Positions 26,024 to 36,025 are shown, counted from the stretch's first letter. The stretch is DNA of 64,000 nucleotides from Bradyrhizobium sp. CB1650 (GCF_029761915.1 NZ_CP121695.1:3873501-3937500); one strand, 5' to 3'. Numbers and translations are program-made. The notes: a model not told the origin generated them from the letters alone.

Positions 26024-27226
26024 ATGGCCATCAACCATCTTGCGCCTGACAAGACCGAGCAATTCGCCGACAACATCGTCGGTTTCGCCCGGGCGCTGCG
26101 CGCCGCGGGCATGCCGGTCGGGCCGGGCGCAGTCATCGATGCCGTGAACGCGCTCCAGGTGATCGAGATCGGCAGCCGCGCCGACGTCTTCACCACGCTG
26201 GAGGCGATCTTCGTCAAGCGCCATGAACACGCGCTGATCTTCAAGCAGGCCTTCAACCTGTTCTTCCGCGCCTCGGAGGAGTGGAAGCACATGCTGGACT
26301 CGGTGCCGCTGCCCGATCACGCCAAGAAGAAGCCGCCGCCGGCCTCGCGCCGGGTGCAGGAGGCGCTATCGCAGCCGCACATGACGGAAACGCCGCAGCA
26401 CCAGGAGCAGGATCTGCGCCTGTCGGTCTCCGACAAGGAAATCCTCCAGAAGAAGGATTTTGCGCAGATGAGCGCAGCGGAGATCACGGAAGCGCTGCGC
26501 GCCATCGAGAGGATGCGGCTGCCGCAGGCCGAACTCTTGACGCGCCGGCACCGGCCCGATCCGAGGGGCTTGCGGCTCGACCTGCGCCGGACGCTGCGCG
26601 CGTCCCTACGCACCGGCGGCGACATCATCGACCTCCACCGCCTCGGGCGGATCGAGAAGCCGGCACCGATCGTGGCGCTGCTCGACATCTCCGGCTCGAT
26701 GAGCGAGTACACCCGCCTGTTCCTGCATTTCCTCCATGCCATCACCGATGCGCGCAAGCGCGTCTCGGTGTTCCTGTTCGGCACGCGCCTGACCAACGTC
26801 ACCCGTGCGCTGCGCCAGCGCGATCCCGACGAGGCGCTGGCAAGCTGCTCGGCCGCGGTGGAGGACTGGGCCGGCGGCACCCGCATTGCGACCTCGCTGC
26901 ACAACTTCAACAAATTGTGGGCGCGGCGCGTGCTGAGCCAGGGCGCTATCGTGCTGCTGATCTCGGATGGGCTGGAGCGGGAGGCCGATTCCAAGCTCGC
27001 CTTCGAGATGGACCGGCTGCACCGTTCCTGCCGGCGGCTGATCTGGCTGAACCCGCTTCTGCGGTTTGGCGGCTTCGAGGCCAAGGCGCAGGGCATTAAA
27101 ATGATGCTCCCGCACGTTGACGAATTCCGCCCCGTGCATAATTTGAGTTCGATCCAGGAGCTGATCAAAACGCTCTCCCAGCCGCTGCCGCCGCATCATC
27201 GCAGCCTGATCCGCTCCGCAGCTTGA
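26024..27226 (+). CDS. coxE: Von Willebrand factor A domain protein (CoxE-like)
   Basis: 400 residues with a VWA domain in the C-terminal half: metal-ion-dependent adhesion site DISGSMSEY near residue 220, a following GGTRIATSLHNFN threonine position and ISDGLER. N-terminal half (FARALRAAGMPVGPGAVIDAVNAL...) is the VWA_CoxE leader. It works with the MoxR ATPase in cofactor insertion or metal-centre assembly. Its TGA is 11 bases before the next start. Confidence 0.9.
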   Translation: MAINHLAPDKTEQFADNIVGFARALRAAGMPVGPGAVIDAVNALQVIEIGSRADVFTTLEAIFVKRHEHALIFKQAFNLFFRASEEWKHMLDSVPLPDHAKKKPPPASRRVQEALSQPHMTETPQHQEQDLRLSVSDKEILQKKDFAQMSAAEITEALRAIERMRLPQAELLTRRHRPDPRGLRLDLRRTLRASLRTGGDIIDLHRLGRIEKPAPIVALLDISGSMSEYTRLFLHFLHAITDARKRVSVFLFGTRLTNVTRALRQRDPDEALASCSAAVEDWAGGTRIATSLHNFNKLWARRVLSQGAIVLLISDGLEREADSKLAFEMDRLHRSCRRLIWLNPLLRFGGFEAKAQGIKMMLPHVDEFRPVHNLSSIQELIKTLSQPLPPHHRSLIRSAA

Positions 27227-27237
27227 GAGGTAGGCCC

Positions 27238-27561
27238 ATGCTCGATCGCGACGAGGATATCCTGAAGGCGGCGGAGGACTGGCAGAAGGCCGGCCGTGGC
27301 GTCGCGCTCGCCACCGTCGTGGAGACCTGGGGTTCGGCGCCGCGGCCCGCGGGCTCGAGCCTCGTCATCAACGACGAAGGCACGTTCTTAGGCTCAGTCT
27401 CCGGAGGCTGCGTCGAGGGCGCCGTGGTCACCGAGGCGATGGACGTGATCGAGAGCGGCAAGCCCAAGATGCTGGAGTTCGGCGTGGCGGACGAGACCGC
27501 CTGGAACGTGGGCCTGTCCTGCGGCGGCACCATCCGCGTCTTCGTCGAGAAGGTCGGCTAG
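27238..27561 (+). CDS. XdhC/CoxI N-terminal domain protein
   Basis: 107 residues from ATG 27238, with GAGAGG upstream. It is only the N-terminal XdhC_CoxI domain: GVALATVVETWGSAPRPAGSS, FLGSVSGGCVEGAV and WNVGLSCGGTIRVFVE with the conserved Cys. In many bacteria this is fused to a Rossmann domain; here the Rossmann part is the separate next gene. XdhC binds the molybdenum cofactor and directs its sulfuration and insertion into the hydroxylase. Confidence 0.88.
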   Translation: MLDRDEDILKAAEDWQKAGRGVALATVVETWGSAPRPAGSSLVINDEGTFLGSVSGGCVEGAVVTEAMDVIESGKPKMLEFGVADETAWNVGLSCGGTIRVFVEKVG

Positions 27562-27563
27562 CC

Positions 27564-28261
27564 GTGAAGCTCGAGATCCTGCACGAACTCAATGCCGAGC
27601 GCGCCGCGCGCCGGCCGGTGATCCTGGTGACCGATACCGAGAGCGGCGAGCAGCGGCTGGTGAAGGCCAAGGATTTTGCCAAGGACCCGCTGCGCGCCGA
27701 ACTCGAAAAACAGCTTCGCGCGGGCAAGAGCGCCAATGTCGAGGCTGCCGGCAAGAAACTGTTCCTCAACGTCTACGCGCCGACCGCAAAACTCGTCATC
27801 GTCGGCGCGGTCCATATCAGCCAGGCGCTCGCGCCGCTGGCGCGTTCGCTCGGCTATGACGTCACCGTGGTCGATCCGCGCACGGCGTTTGCGAGCCCCG
27901 AGCGCTTCCCCGACATTCCGCTCGTGGCCGAATGGCCTGACACGGCGTTGCCGCCGCTCAATGTCGATGCCTACACCGCCTTCGTCGCAGTGACGCACGA
28001 TCCGAAGATCGATGATCCCGCGCTGCTGCACGCCTTCGAGCGCAACTGCTTCTATATCGGCGCGCTCGGCTCGCGGAAGACGCACGCCAAGCGCGGCGAC
28101 CGGCTGCGGGCGCAGGGCGCCAAGGAGAGCGACATCGCGCGCATTCATGCACCCATTGGCCTTGCGATCGGCGCGGTCTCGCCGTCCGAGATTGCGGTCG
28201 CAATCATGGCCGAGATCACCGCGGTGCTCCGTCTGCCTCCAAAAGAAAAAGAAGAAGCGGC

Positions 28262-28265
<4 letters not shown>
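27564..28265 (+). CDS. XdhC Rossmann-domain protein
   Basis: 233 residues starting at GTG 27564, two bases after the previous stop. Rossmann fold of XdhC: KLVIVGAVHISQALAPLARSLGYDVTVVDPR, AFVAVTHDPKIDDPAL and YIGALGSRKTHAKR...IHAPIGLAIGAVSPSEIAVAIMAEI. Together with the N-terminal-domain protein it makes up a complete split XdhC for molybdenum-cofactor delivery. It ends in a 4-base overlap with the next gene. Confidence 0.9.
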
Positions 28266-29866
<1,601 letters not shown>

Positions 29867-29871
29867 GGCTC

Positions 29872-29940
29872 CGTAGGGTGGGCCAAGCCAAACGTGCCCA
29901 CCGATTTTAGATAAATTGTGTGGATGGATGGTGGGCACGG
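29872..29940. repeat. Intergenic repeat, family D (copy 1, partial)
   Basis: CGTAGGGTGGGCCAAGCC...GTGCCCACC then, after about 25 bases, GGTGGGCACGGCG. The full form at 54376-54470 ends in CCCACCCTACGG; here the right arm decays into the upstream region of the next gene. Confidence 0.65.
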
Positions 29941-30060
29941 CGCTTCGGGCCTTCGGTGTTCGCGCTTCACGGCCGCTCGTTTTCAACCTCCCGTTCACCA
30001 TCTGGAAACGACCGCCGCTTACAGTCGCGGACACTTGCCTTGGGGGTGAGGGGTTTTTCC

Positions 30061-30450
30061 ATGGCTTCGAATGTCGTCGCGCGTCGTTGCGCGATGTTTT
30101 GCTTTGTCTTGTCGGTTGTTGTCACTGGCGCCCGTTACATCACCGAAGCCCACGCCGCCGGCGCGTTCGCAGTCGGCAAGTGCGGCGCCTACGGCCAGGC
30201 TTATGACTATGCCGGCGAGCACGAGGCACGCGCGGCCGCGCAGAAGCAGTGCAAGGGCGATTGCACGACGGTGACGATGAAGCGCGCCTGCGCCGCAATG
30301 TCGGTCGATCTCGCCAATCCTTGCGGCGCCTATGGCTACGCCGTCAAGCCGAAGATCTCCGCCTCGCTCAATGCCGCCACGCGCGAATGCTACAAGTATG
30401 GCGGCAAGGAATGCGTGATCCGCGCCTGGGCCTGCGACGCCAAGGGCTAG
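30061..30450 (+). CDS. Exported Cys-rich protein with two DUF4189-like repeats
   Basis: 129 residues. An N-terminal signal peptide ends near EAHAAGA. The mature part has two repeats resembling DUF4189: CGAYGQAYDYAGEHEARAAAQKQCKGDC and CGAYGYAVKPKISASLNAATRECYKYGGKEC, each with paired Cys likely forming disulfides, finishing with RAWACDAKG. It is predicted periplasmic; function of this family is unknown. Set between a family D and a family A repeat. Confidence 0.78.
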   Translation: MASNVVARRCAMFCFVLSVVVTGARYITEAHAAGAFAVGKCGAYGQAYDYAGEHEARAAAQKQCKGDCTTVTMKRACAAMSVDLANPCGAYGYAVKPKISASLNAATRECYKYGGKECVIRAWACDAKG

Positions 30451-30461
30451 TTGTTCATTGC

Positions 30462-30553
30462 CGTCATTCCGGGGCGCGCGTAGCGTGAACCCGGATCTCG
30501 CGCAATAATCTCCAGATTCCGGGTTCGGTCCTATGGACCGCTCCGGAATGACG
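30462..30553. repeat. Palindromic repeat, family A (copy 3)
   Basis: CGTCATTCCGGGGCGCGCG at the left and CTCCGGAATGACG at the right, inner pair ACCCGGAT / ATTCCGGGT. It ends 16 bases before the next start codon, so it lies in that gene's leader. Confidence 0.85.
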
Positions 30554-30568
30554 TGGATGGGGAAGCAC

Positions 30569-30979
30569 ATGCAATTCGACACCAAGATCGCGGTCGTGAT
30601 CCGCGCCGATCTTCAGGCCTGGCAGAAGCTCAACGTTGCATCCTTTCTCACCAGCGGCATCGCGGCGGCCTTTCCCGAATGCATCGGCGAGCCCTATGAA
30701 GACGGCTCGGGAACGAAATATCTCTCGCTGATAGGCCAGCCGATCCTGATCTACGGTGCCGACGGTCCCGCTTTGTCGCGGGCGCTCGACCGGGCGCTGT
30801 CGCGTGGCGTCACGCCGGCAGTCTACACCGAGGACATGTTCAAGACCACGCACGACGCCGCCAACCGGGAGGCGGTGAGGGCGGCTGCCCGCGCCGAGCT
30901 CAATCTCGTCGGCATCGCCCTGCGCGCCGAGCGCAAGGTGATCGACAAGATCGTCGATGGCTTGAAATTCCATAGCTGA
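30569..30979 (+). CDS. DUF2000-type protein
   Basis: 136 residues from ATG 30569 with GGGGAAG upstream. Resembles DUF2000: FDTKIAVVIRADLQAWQKLNVASFL near the start, then GQPILIYGADGPALSRAL and a C-terminal RAELNLVGIALRAERKVIDKIVDGL. Members are small cytoplasmic proteins distantly related to peptidyl-tRNA hydrolase 2; no activity is established. The gene stands alone. Confidence 0.75.
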   Translation: MQFDTKIAVVIRADLQAWQKLNVASFLTSGIAAAFPECIGEPYEDGSGTKYLSLIGQPILIYGADGPALSRALDRALSRGVTPAVYTEDMFKTTHDAANREAVRAAARAELNLVGIALRAERKVIDKIVDGLKFHS

Positions 30980-31015
30980 AGCCGCGCCCGGTGCGGGCGG
31001 CGGCTTCGCTTCGCC

Positions 31016-31429
31016 TCACGCCGGCGGCATGCCCTCGAACTTCGGCAGGTTCGGATCGAGTTGATCCCAGCCGTGGCCGCGTGCGGCGTAAGTGACCGCC
31101 TGCGGCTTGTAGCGCGCCGGCTCGTCGAGACTCGCGGCGCGGATGGTGAAAACGTCGGATATCGCCGCGTAGGTCACGTAGACCGGCAAACCGCACACCG
31201 AGCAGAAGCCGCGGGTCTTCACATTGCCGCTGTCGGCGACCATGTCCCAGTGCTTTGCTTCGCCGATCAACGTCACGGCGCTGCGCGCGAAGCTGAGATA
31301 TGAACCGTGGCCGGTGCCGCTTTCGCGCTGGCAGTCGCGGCACTGGCAGTCGTTGCTGAACAGGGGTTCGCCGACAATCGAATAGCGGATCGCGCCGCAG
31401 GCGCAGCCGCCGGTATAGGGCTTGTTCAT
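31016..31429 (-). CDS. GFA-family zinc protein
   Basis: 137 residues from ATG 31429 behind GGGAG. Contains the GFA (glutathione-dependent formaldehyde-activating) fold with zinc-binding Cys: GGCACGAIRY, CQCRDCQRESGTGHG and GFCSVCGLPVY. True formaldehyde activation has been shown for very few members, so only the family is assigned. It lies 16 bases after the AHSA1-like gene in an ArsR-led operon. Confidence 0.88.
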   Translation of the reverse strand: MNKPYTGGCACGAIRYSIVGEPLFSNDCQCRDCQRESGTGHGSYLSFARSAVTLIGEAKHWDMVADSGNVKTRGFCSVCGLPVYVTYAAISDVFTIRAASLDEPARYKPQAVTYAARGHGWDQLDPNLPKFEGMPPA

Positions 31430-31444
31430 CGTGATATCTCCCAC

Positions 31445-31906
31445 TCACTCTTCGCCGCTGATCTCGTCGAGCTGTCTGACGACCTTCTTCCAACCGCCGC
31501 TCATGACGTTGTAGGCCGACTCGTTCCTGGGCATGACGAAGCCCGCGTGAACCAGACGGATCCGCGTGCCGGCCTCGACCGGGGTGAGGGACCAGGTCAC
31601 GACGGTGTCGAGCGGCGCGCCGTAGCCGGTGTTGCGCTGATCGCCGCCCTTCCAGGCGTAGGCGAGCCGCCGGTTCGGCACGACCTCGAGAACACGGCAA
31701 TGAATCACGCCGTCCCAGGCGCCACCCGGGGTGGTCTGGAATGTGAAGGCCTTGCCTTCGGTCGCCTCGAAACCGGTCGGCGGCATCAGCCAGCGCCCGA
31801 TCAACTGGGCGCTGGTCAGCGCCTTCCAGATCGTTTCGGTGGCGTGAGGGAAGACCTCGTCGACGACGATGTCCTGCGTTTGGGCTTTCAACTCGGCTGC
31901 ACTCAC
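31445..31906 (-). CDS. AHSA1/SRPBCC-family protein
   Basis: 153 residues from GTG 31906, whose GTGA overlaps the ArsR stop by 4 bases. The fold is recognised from DIVVDEVFPHATETIWKALTSAQLIGRWLMP, FTFQTTPGGAWDGVIHCRVLEVVPNRRLAYAW and VVTWSLTPVEAGTRIRLVHAGF. ArsR plus AHSA1 pairs are common; ligand and role are unknown. The frame is open further upstream inside the ArsR gene but without similarity. Confidence 0.85.
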   Translation of the reverse strand: MSAAELKAQTQDIVVDEVFPHATETIWKALTSAQLIGRWLMPPTGFEATEGKAFTFQTTPGGAWDGVIHCRVLEVVPNRRLAYAWKGGDQRNTGYGAPLDTVVTWSLTPVEAGTRIRLVHAGFVMPRNESAYNVMSGGWKKVVRQLDEISGEE

Positions 31907-32238
31907 GGATCGATCTCCTTCAACAGGGTACGCAGGTTTTGGAAGCGCTCGCGCCAGAACACGCCGTAATGGTCCATCCATTCGACCAGCGGCTCGAGCC
32001 CTTGCGGGGCGGCGCGGTAGTAGACGTTGCGGCCCGCGGCACGCTCGGCGACGAGGCCGGCCTGCTTGAGGGATTTCAGGTGTTGCGAAATCGCGCCCTG
32101 GGTCACGCCGCTGCCGCGCGTCAGCTCGGCGACGCTGATCTCCTTGCTCTCGAAGACTCGCTCGAACACCGCGCGCCGGGTCGGATCGGCCAGCGCGCGC
32201 ATGACGGTCGTGACGGGGTTTGGGGCGGCCTCGGTCAT
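31903..32238 (-). CDS. ArsR-family transcriptional regulator
   Basis: 111 residues from ATG 32238. Winged-helix repressor: MRALADPTRRAVFERV, KEISVAELTRGSGVTQGAISQHLKSLKQAGLV and ERAAGRNVYYRA. The helix-turn-helix spans about 35-65. It lacks the ELCVCDL metal box, so it is not an arsenic or zinc sensor of the classic type. An upstream ATG at 32274 lies inside the operator palindrome and is not the likely start. It probably represses itself and the two genes after it. Confidence 0.9.
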   Translation of the reverse strand: MTEAAPNPVTTVMRALADPTRRAVFERVFESKEISVAELTRGSGVTQGAISQHLKSLKQAGLVAERAAGRNVYYRAAPQGLEPLVEWMDHYGVFWRERFQNLRTLLKEIDP

Positions 32239-32245
32239 GACCAAT

Positions 32246-32283
32246 CGATTAGCAAAAACTAATGCATTAGTCAATACTAATGC
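32246..32283 (-). promoter_or_regulatory. Operator/promoter region of the ArsR operon
   Basis: A perfect 14-base palindrome ACTAATGCATTAGT (32258-32271) is followed by a half-site ACTAATGC (32276-32283). On the minus strand TTGACT (32274-32269) could be a -35, with GCTAAT (32253-32248) as a weak -10 at 15 bases, so the palindrome would sit in the spacer and repressor binding would block polymerase. Confidence 0.6.
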
Positions 32284-32310
32284 TTATGGCGCAGCGCCAA
32301 ATTCCATTTC

Positions 32311-32340
32311 TTGACAATGACTGACCGGTCAGTCATAATT
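32311..32340 (+). promoter_or_regulatory. TetR promoter with operator between -35 and -10
   Basis: TTGACA (32311-32316), a 17-base spacer and CATAAT (32334-32339) make a near-consensus sigma70 promoter. The perfect 18-base palindrome TGACTGACCGGTCAGTCA (32318-32335) fills the spacer. Transcription would start at about 32346, the A of the start codon, predicting a leaderless mRNA and autorepression. Confidence 0.75.
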
Positions 32341-32345
32341 CAAGC

Positions 32346-33038
32346 ATGTCAAAGAAGCCGATCCGGATCTCCGCGCCGCCAGACATCCGCGCCACCGCAA
32401 AGGGCGGCGCGCCCAAAGGAGCCGTTGCAGCCGCACCGAACCGCGCCGAGCGGGCGGCGGAGCGGCGCGCGGCGATCGTGGAGGCGGCGCTGGAGGAATT
32501 CATCGCCCGCGGCTTCGCGGCGACGCGGCTCGACGACATCGCCAAGCGCGCGGGCGTCGCCAAGGGCACGATCTACCTGCACTTCAAGGACAAGGAATCG
32601 ATGTTCGAGGAGCTGGTCCGCATCGTGATCGTGCCGGTGGTGGAGCGGCTCAACGCCCTGCCGCCGCCGACCGGCTCGGTGCGCGATCTGGTCGAGGCCT
32701 TTGCCAGCAACTTCCTCAAAGAGGTCGCGAACACCAGGCGCGGCGATCTCGTGCGCCTGATCGTGGCGGAGGGGCCGCGCTTCCCGGCGGTGGCGGATTT
32801 CTACTATCGCGAGGTCGTCTCGCGCGGGATCGCAGGCATGCGCGCGCTGATCGAGCTCGGCATCGCCCGCGGTGAGATCCACCAGAAGAACCTCGCGCGC
32901 TTCCCCCAGATCCTGGTCGCGCCGGCGATGATCGCGGTGATCTGGCAGAGCCTGTTTGCGCGGCATGCGCCGCTCGATGCGCAGGAGATGCTGCGCGTCC
33001 ATCTTGATTTGATTTTTGGTGAACGGAGGACGACATGA
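32346..33038 (+). CDS. TetR-family regulator of the ABC efflux operon
   Basis: 230 residues. A basic disordered N-terminus of about 35 residues precedes a TetR helix-turn-helix: RRAAIVEAALEEFIARGFAATRLDDIAKRAGVAKGTIYLHFKDKESMFEELV. The ligand domain (TetR_C type) follows. Its stop overlaps the next gene start by 4 bases, so it is the first gene of the operon it controls. The inducer is probably a transported toxic compound; identity unknown. Confidence 0.9.
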   Translation: MSKKPIRISAPPDIRATAKGGAPKGAVAAAPNRAERAAERRAAIVEAALEEFIARGFAATRLDDIAKRAGVAKGTIYLHFKDKESMFEELVRIVIVPVVERLNALPPPTGSVRDLVEAFASNFLKEVANTRRGDLVRLIVAEGPRFPAVADFYYREVVSRGIAGMRALIELGIARGEIHQKNLARFPQILVAPAMIAVIWQSLFARHAPLDAQEMLRVHLDLIFGERRTT

Positions 33039-33823
33039 GGTCGTCGCAAGCAATTTTTGGTTTTGCGTTGGCCCTCGTCCTCGCAACCGGCCTTGCCGGC
33101 TGCATGGAGAAGCGCGATCCCGGCTTCCAGGGCTGGGTCGAGGCCGACATGATTTACGTCAGCCCCGATGAGTCCGGCCGGGTGACGAAGCTCAACGTCC
33201 GCGAGGGGGACGAGGTCAAGGTCGGCGATCACCTCTATTCCGTCGACGACGATCTCCAGCTTGCCGATCTCAATCAGAACAAGGCGACGCTCGCGAATGC
33301 GCAGCAGACCTATGATCGCGCTGCCTCGCTCAGCAAGACCGGCTCCGGTACGCAGGCCAATCTCGATTCAGCGGTCTCGGCCCTGCGGGTCGCGGAAGCA
33401 CGCGTGGCGACCTCGGAGACGCGGCTGGCGCGGCGCAGGGGTTTTGCGCCGGTCGCCGGCACCATCCAGCAGATCTATTTCCGCGAAGGTGAGATGGTCG
33501 CGGCGCAGCGGCCGGTGCTCTCGATCATGCCGCCCGGCAATATGAAGCTGCGCTTCTTCGTGCCGGAGGCCGAGCTGCCGAAGCTCGCAATCGGCGACCA
33601 GGTCCGCGTGTCCTGCGACAATTGTGCGGCCGACCTCACCGCAAAGATCTACTTCATCGCGACCTCGGCCGAATACACTCCGCCGGTGATCTACAGCCTC
33701 GATGAGCGCAACAAGCTCGTCTATCTCATCCAGGCGCGGCCCTCGCGGCCGGATGCCCTGCGGGTGGGGCAGCCGATCGACGTCCATCTCAATCCAAAAA
33801 CTCCGGTGGCGGACAAGCAATGA
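33035..33823 (+). CDS. HlyD-type membrane fusion lipoprotein
   Basis: 262 residues. N-terminal export signal with lipobox LAGC (Cys at about 23), so it should be anchored by lipid. Then a biotinyl-lipoyl-like half (GWVEADMIYVSPDESGRVTKLNVREGDEVKVGDHLYSVDD), a short coiled hairpin (ATLANAQQTYDRAASL...ALRVAEARVATSETRLARRR) and the returning half (FAPVAGTIQQIYFREGEMVAAQRPVLSI). Similar to YbhG-type adaptors of ABC-2 exporters. It overlaps both neighbours by 4 bases. Confidence 0.88.
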   Translation: MRSSQAIFGFALALVLATGLAGCMEKRDPGFQGWVEADMIYVSPDESGRVTKLNVREGDEVKVGDHLYSVDDDLQLADLNQNKATLANAQQTYDRAASLSKTGSGTQANLDSAVSALRVAEARVATSETRLARRRGFAPVAGTIQQIYFREGEMVAAQRPVLSIMPPGNMKLRFFVPEAELPKLAIGDQVRVSCDNCAADLTAKIYFIATSAEYTPPVIYSLDERNKLVYLIQARPSRPDALRVGQPIDVHLNPKTPVADKQ

Positions 33824-34758
33824 GCGGGACACCCGGCAACGGCATCGCGATCGACGTCAAGGGCCTGACGAAGTCGTTCGGCGGCCGCGAGGTCGTGCAC
33901 GATCTGTCGATGCAGGTGAAGCGCGGCTCGATCTACGGCTTCCTCGGGCCCAACGGCTCGGGCAAGACCACGACCATCCGCATCCTGTGCGGCCTGCTCA
34001 CGCCGGACAGCGGCGAGGGCACCTGTCTCGGCTACGACATCCGCCGCGACGCCGACCGCATCAAGCGCCAGGTCGGCTACATGACCCAGCGCTTCAGCCT
34101 GTATCAGGACCTCTCGGTGCGCGAGAACCTGGAGTTCGTGGCGCGGCTCTACGGCCTGCGCGATGCCCGCGGCGCTGCGCGCGACATGATCACGCGGCTC
34201 GGGCTGTCGGGCCGCGAGGAGCAGCTCGCGGGCGAGCTCTCCGGCGGCTGGAAGCAGCGGCTGGCACTCGGCGCCTGCACCTTGCCCAATCCGCAGCTCT
34301 TGCTGCTCGACGAGCCGACCGCGGGCGTCGATCCCAAGGCGCGGCGCGATTTCTGGAACGAGATCCATGCGCTTGCGGCCGACGGTCTCACCGTGCTGGT
34401 CTCCACCCACTACATGGACGAAGCCGAGCGCTGTCACGAGATCGCCTACATCGCCTATGGCCATCTGCTGGCGCACGGCACGGTGGACGAGGTGATCGCG
34501 AAATCCGCGCTCAGCACCTACACCGTGACGGGCGAGGATCTGAACGGCCTTGCGGCCGATCTCACCGGCAAGCCCGGCGTCGACATGGTGGCACCGTTCG
34601 GCACTTCGCTGCACGTCTCGGGGCGCGACGTCGCGGCGCTGGAGGCGAGCATCGCGCCGTGGCGTGAGAAGAGCGGCCTGCACTGGCAGAAATCGTCACC
34701 TTCGCTCGAGGACGTGTTCATCGAACTGATGGGCCGCTCGAGGGATAATTTCCAATGA
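33820..34758 (+). CDS. ABC-2 exporter ATPase
   Basis: 312 residues. Walker A GPNGSGKTTTIRIL, Q-loop MTQRFSLYQDL, signature LSGGWKQRLALG, Walker B LLLLDEPTAGVDP and H-loop VSTHYMDEAERC. The C-terminal 80 residues are the usual DrrA/CcmA-like extension ending in SLEDVFIELMGR. It resembles one half of YbhF, which has two ATPase units, whereas this has one. Energises the following permease. Confidence 0.92.
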   Translation: MSGTPGNGIAIDVKGLTKSFGGREVVHDLSMQVKRGSIYGFLGPNGSGKTTTIRILCGLLTPDSGEGTCLGYDIRRDADRIKRQVGYMTQRFSLYQDLSVRENLEFVARLYGLRDARGAARDMITRLGLSGREEQLAGELSGGWKQRLALGACTLPNPQLLLLDEPTAGVDPKARRDFWNEIHALAADGLTVLVSTHYMDEAERCHEIAYIAYGHLLAHGTVDEVIAKSALSTYTVTGEDLNGLAADLTGKPGVDMVAPFGTSLHVSGRDVAALEASIAPWREKSGLHWQKSSPSLEDVFIELMGRSRDNFQ

Positions 34759-35918
34759 CCGCCGTCGATCAGCCTTTCCCGACTCACGAAATCCGGGAGC
34801 GCTTCGGCTTCTGGAAGCGGTCCTATGCGATGCTGGTCAAGGAATTCATCCAGCTCAAGCGCGATCGGGTGTCCTTTGCGATGATCGTCATGCTGCCGGT
34901 GATGCAGCTCCTGCTGTTCGGCTACGCCATCAACACCACGCCGCATAACTTGCCGAGCGCGGTGCTGCTCCAGGAGGACAGCGATCTCGCCCGTTCGGTG
35001 CTGAAGGCGTTGGAGAACACCGCCTATTTCCGCTTCCTTTACGAGGTCCACGATGTCGATGAGTTCGACAACCTGCTGAAATCCGGCAAGGTGCTGTTCG
35101 GCGTCGAGATCCCGCGCGGCTTCGAGCGCGCGGTGCGACGCGGCGACAAGCCGGCGTTGCTGGTTGCGGCGGATGCGACCGATCCGGTCGCAGCGAGCGC
35201 TGCGCTCGGCTCGCTCGGCATGCTGGTGCAGACCGCGCTTCAGCACGATCTCTACATCGGCGATCCTCCGGAAATGCCGTTCGAGATCCGGGCGCATGCC
35301 CGCTACAATCCGGCGGCCGCCTCGAGCCTCAACATCGTGCCGGGCCTCGTCGGCACCATCCTGACCATGACCATGCTGATCTTCACCGCGCTCTCGGTCA
35401 CGCGCGAGGTCGAGCGCGGCACCATGGAAAGCCTGCTGTCGATGCCGATCAAGCCGGTGGAGGTGATGTTCGGCAAGATCGTCCCCTACGTGCTGGTCGG
35501 TTTCCTTCAGGCCTTCCTCATCATCGGCATCGGCGTCGGCCTGTTCGGCGTGCCCGTGCTCGGCAACCTGATCCTGCTGGCGCTGCTGTCGACGCTGTTC
35601 ATCACCACCAATCTGTCGATCGGCTACACGATCTCGACGGTCGTGCAGAACCAGCTCCAGGCCATGCAGATGTCGATGATGTTCTTCCTGCCGAGCATCC
35701 TCTTGTCCGGATTCATGTTCCCGTTCGCGGGCATGCCGGCCTGGGCGCAATATGTCGGCGAATGCCTGCCGCTGACGCATTACCTGCGCATCGTGCGCGC
35801 CATCATGCTGAAGGGCGCGACCATGCAGAACCTGCGCTTCGATGCGCTGGCGCTGGCTGCCCTGATGCTGGTCGCCATGGTCATCGCCGTGACGCGCTTC
35901 CGCCGCACGCTGGATTGA
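34755..35918 (+). CDS. ABC-2 type permease
   Basis: 387 residues. One N-terminal helix (FAMIVMLPVMQLLLFGYAINT), a large extracytoplasmic loop of about 140 residues and five C-terminal helices. The ABC-2 signature VTREVERGTMESLLSMPIKPVEVMFGKIVPY is intact, as is LSGFMFPFAGMPAWAQYVGECLPLTHYLRIVRAIMLKG. Homologous Ybh systems carry two permeases; only one is present, so it probably works as a homodimer. Operon partner of the ATPase, adaptor and TetR. Confidence 0.92.
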   Translation: MTAVDQPFPTHEIRERFGFWKRSYAMLVKEFIQLKRDRVSFAMIVMLPVMQLLLFGYAINTTPHNLPSAVLLQEDSDLARSVLKALENTAYFRFLYEVHDVDEFDNLLKSGKVLFGVEIPRGFERAVRRGDKPALLVAADATDPVAASAALGSLGMLVQTALQHDLYIGDPPEMPFEIRAHARYNPAAASSLNIVPGLVGTILTMTMLIFTALSVTREVERGTMESLLSMPIKPVEVMFGKIVPYVLVGFLQAFLIIGIGVGLFGVPVLGNLILLALLSTLFITTNLSIGYTISTVVQNQLQAMQMSMMFFLPSILLSGFMFPFAGMPAWAQYVGECLPLTHYLRIVRAIMLKGATMQNLRFDALALAALMLVAMVIAVTRFRRTLD

Positions 35919-35937
35919 GGCAAACTGTCCCTTGAGC

Positions 35938-36014
35938 CATTCCGGGGCACGCGTAGCGTGAGCCCGGAATCTCGAGATTCCGGGTTCGCGACTTTCGTCG
36001 CGCCCCGGAATGAC
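35938..36014. repeat. Palindromic repeat, family A (copy 4, short form)
   Basis: CATTCCGGGGCACGCG ... GAGCCCGGAATCTCGAGATTCCGGGTTC ... CGCCCCGGAATGAC. The centre is reduced to CTCGAG so the two inner arms meet directly, giving an almost uninterrupted hairpin of about 76 bases. Confidence 0.88.
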
Positions 36015-36025
36015 CAGGGGGAACG

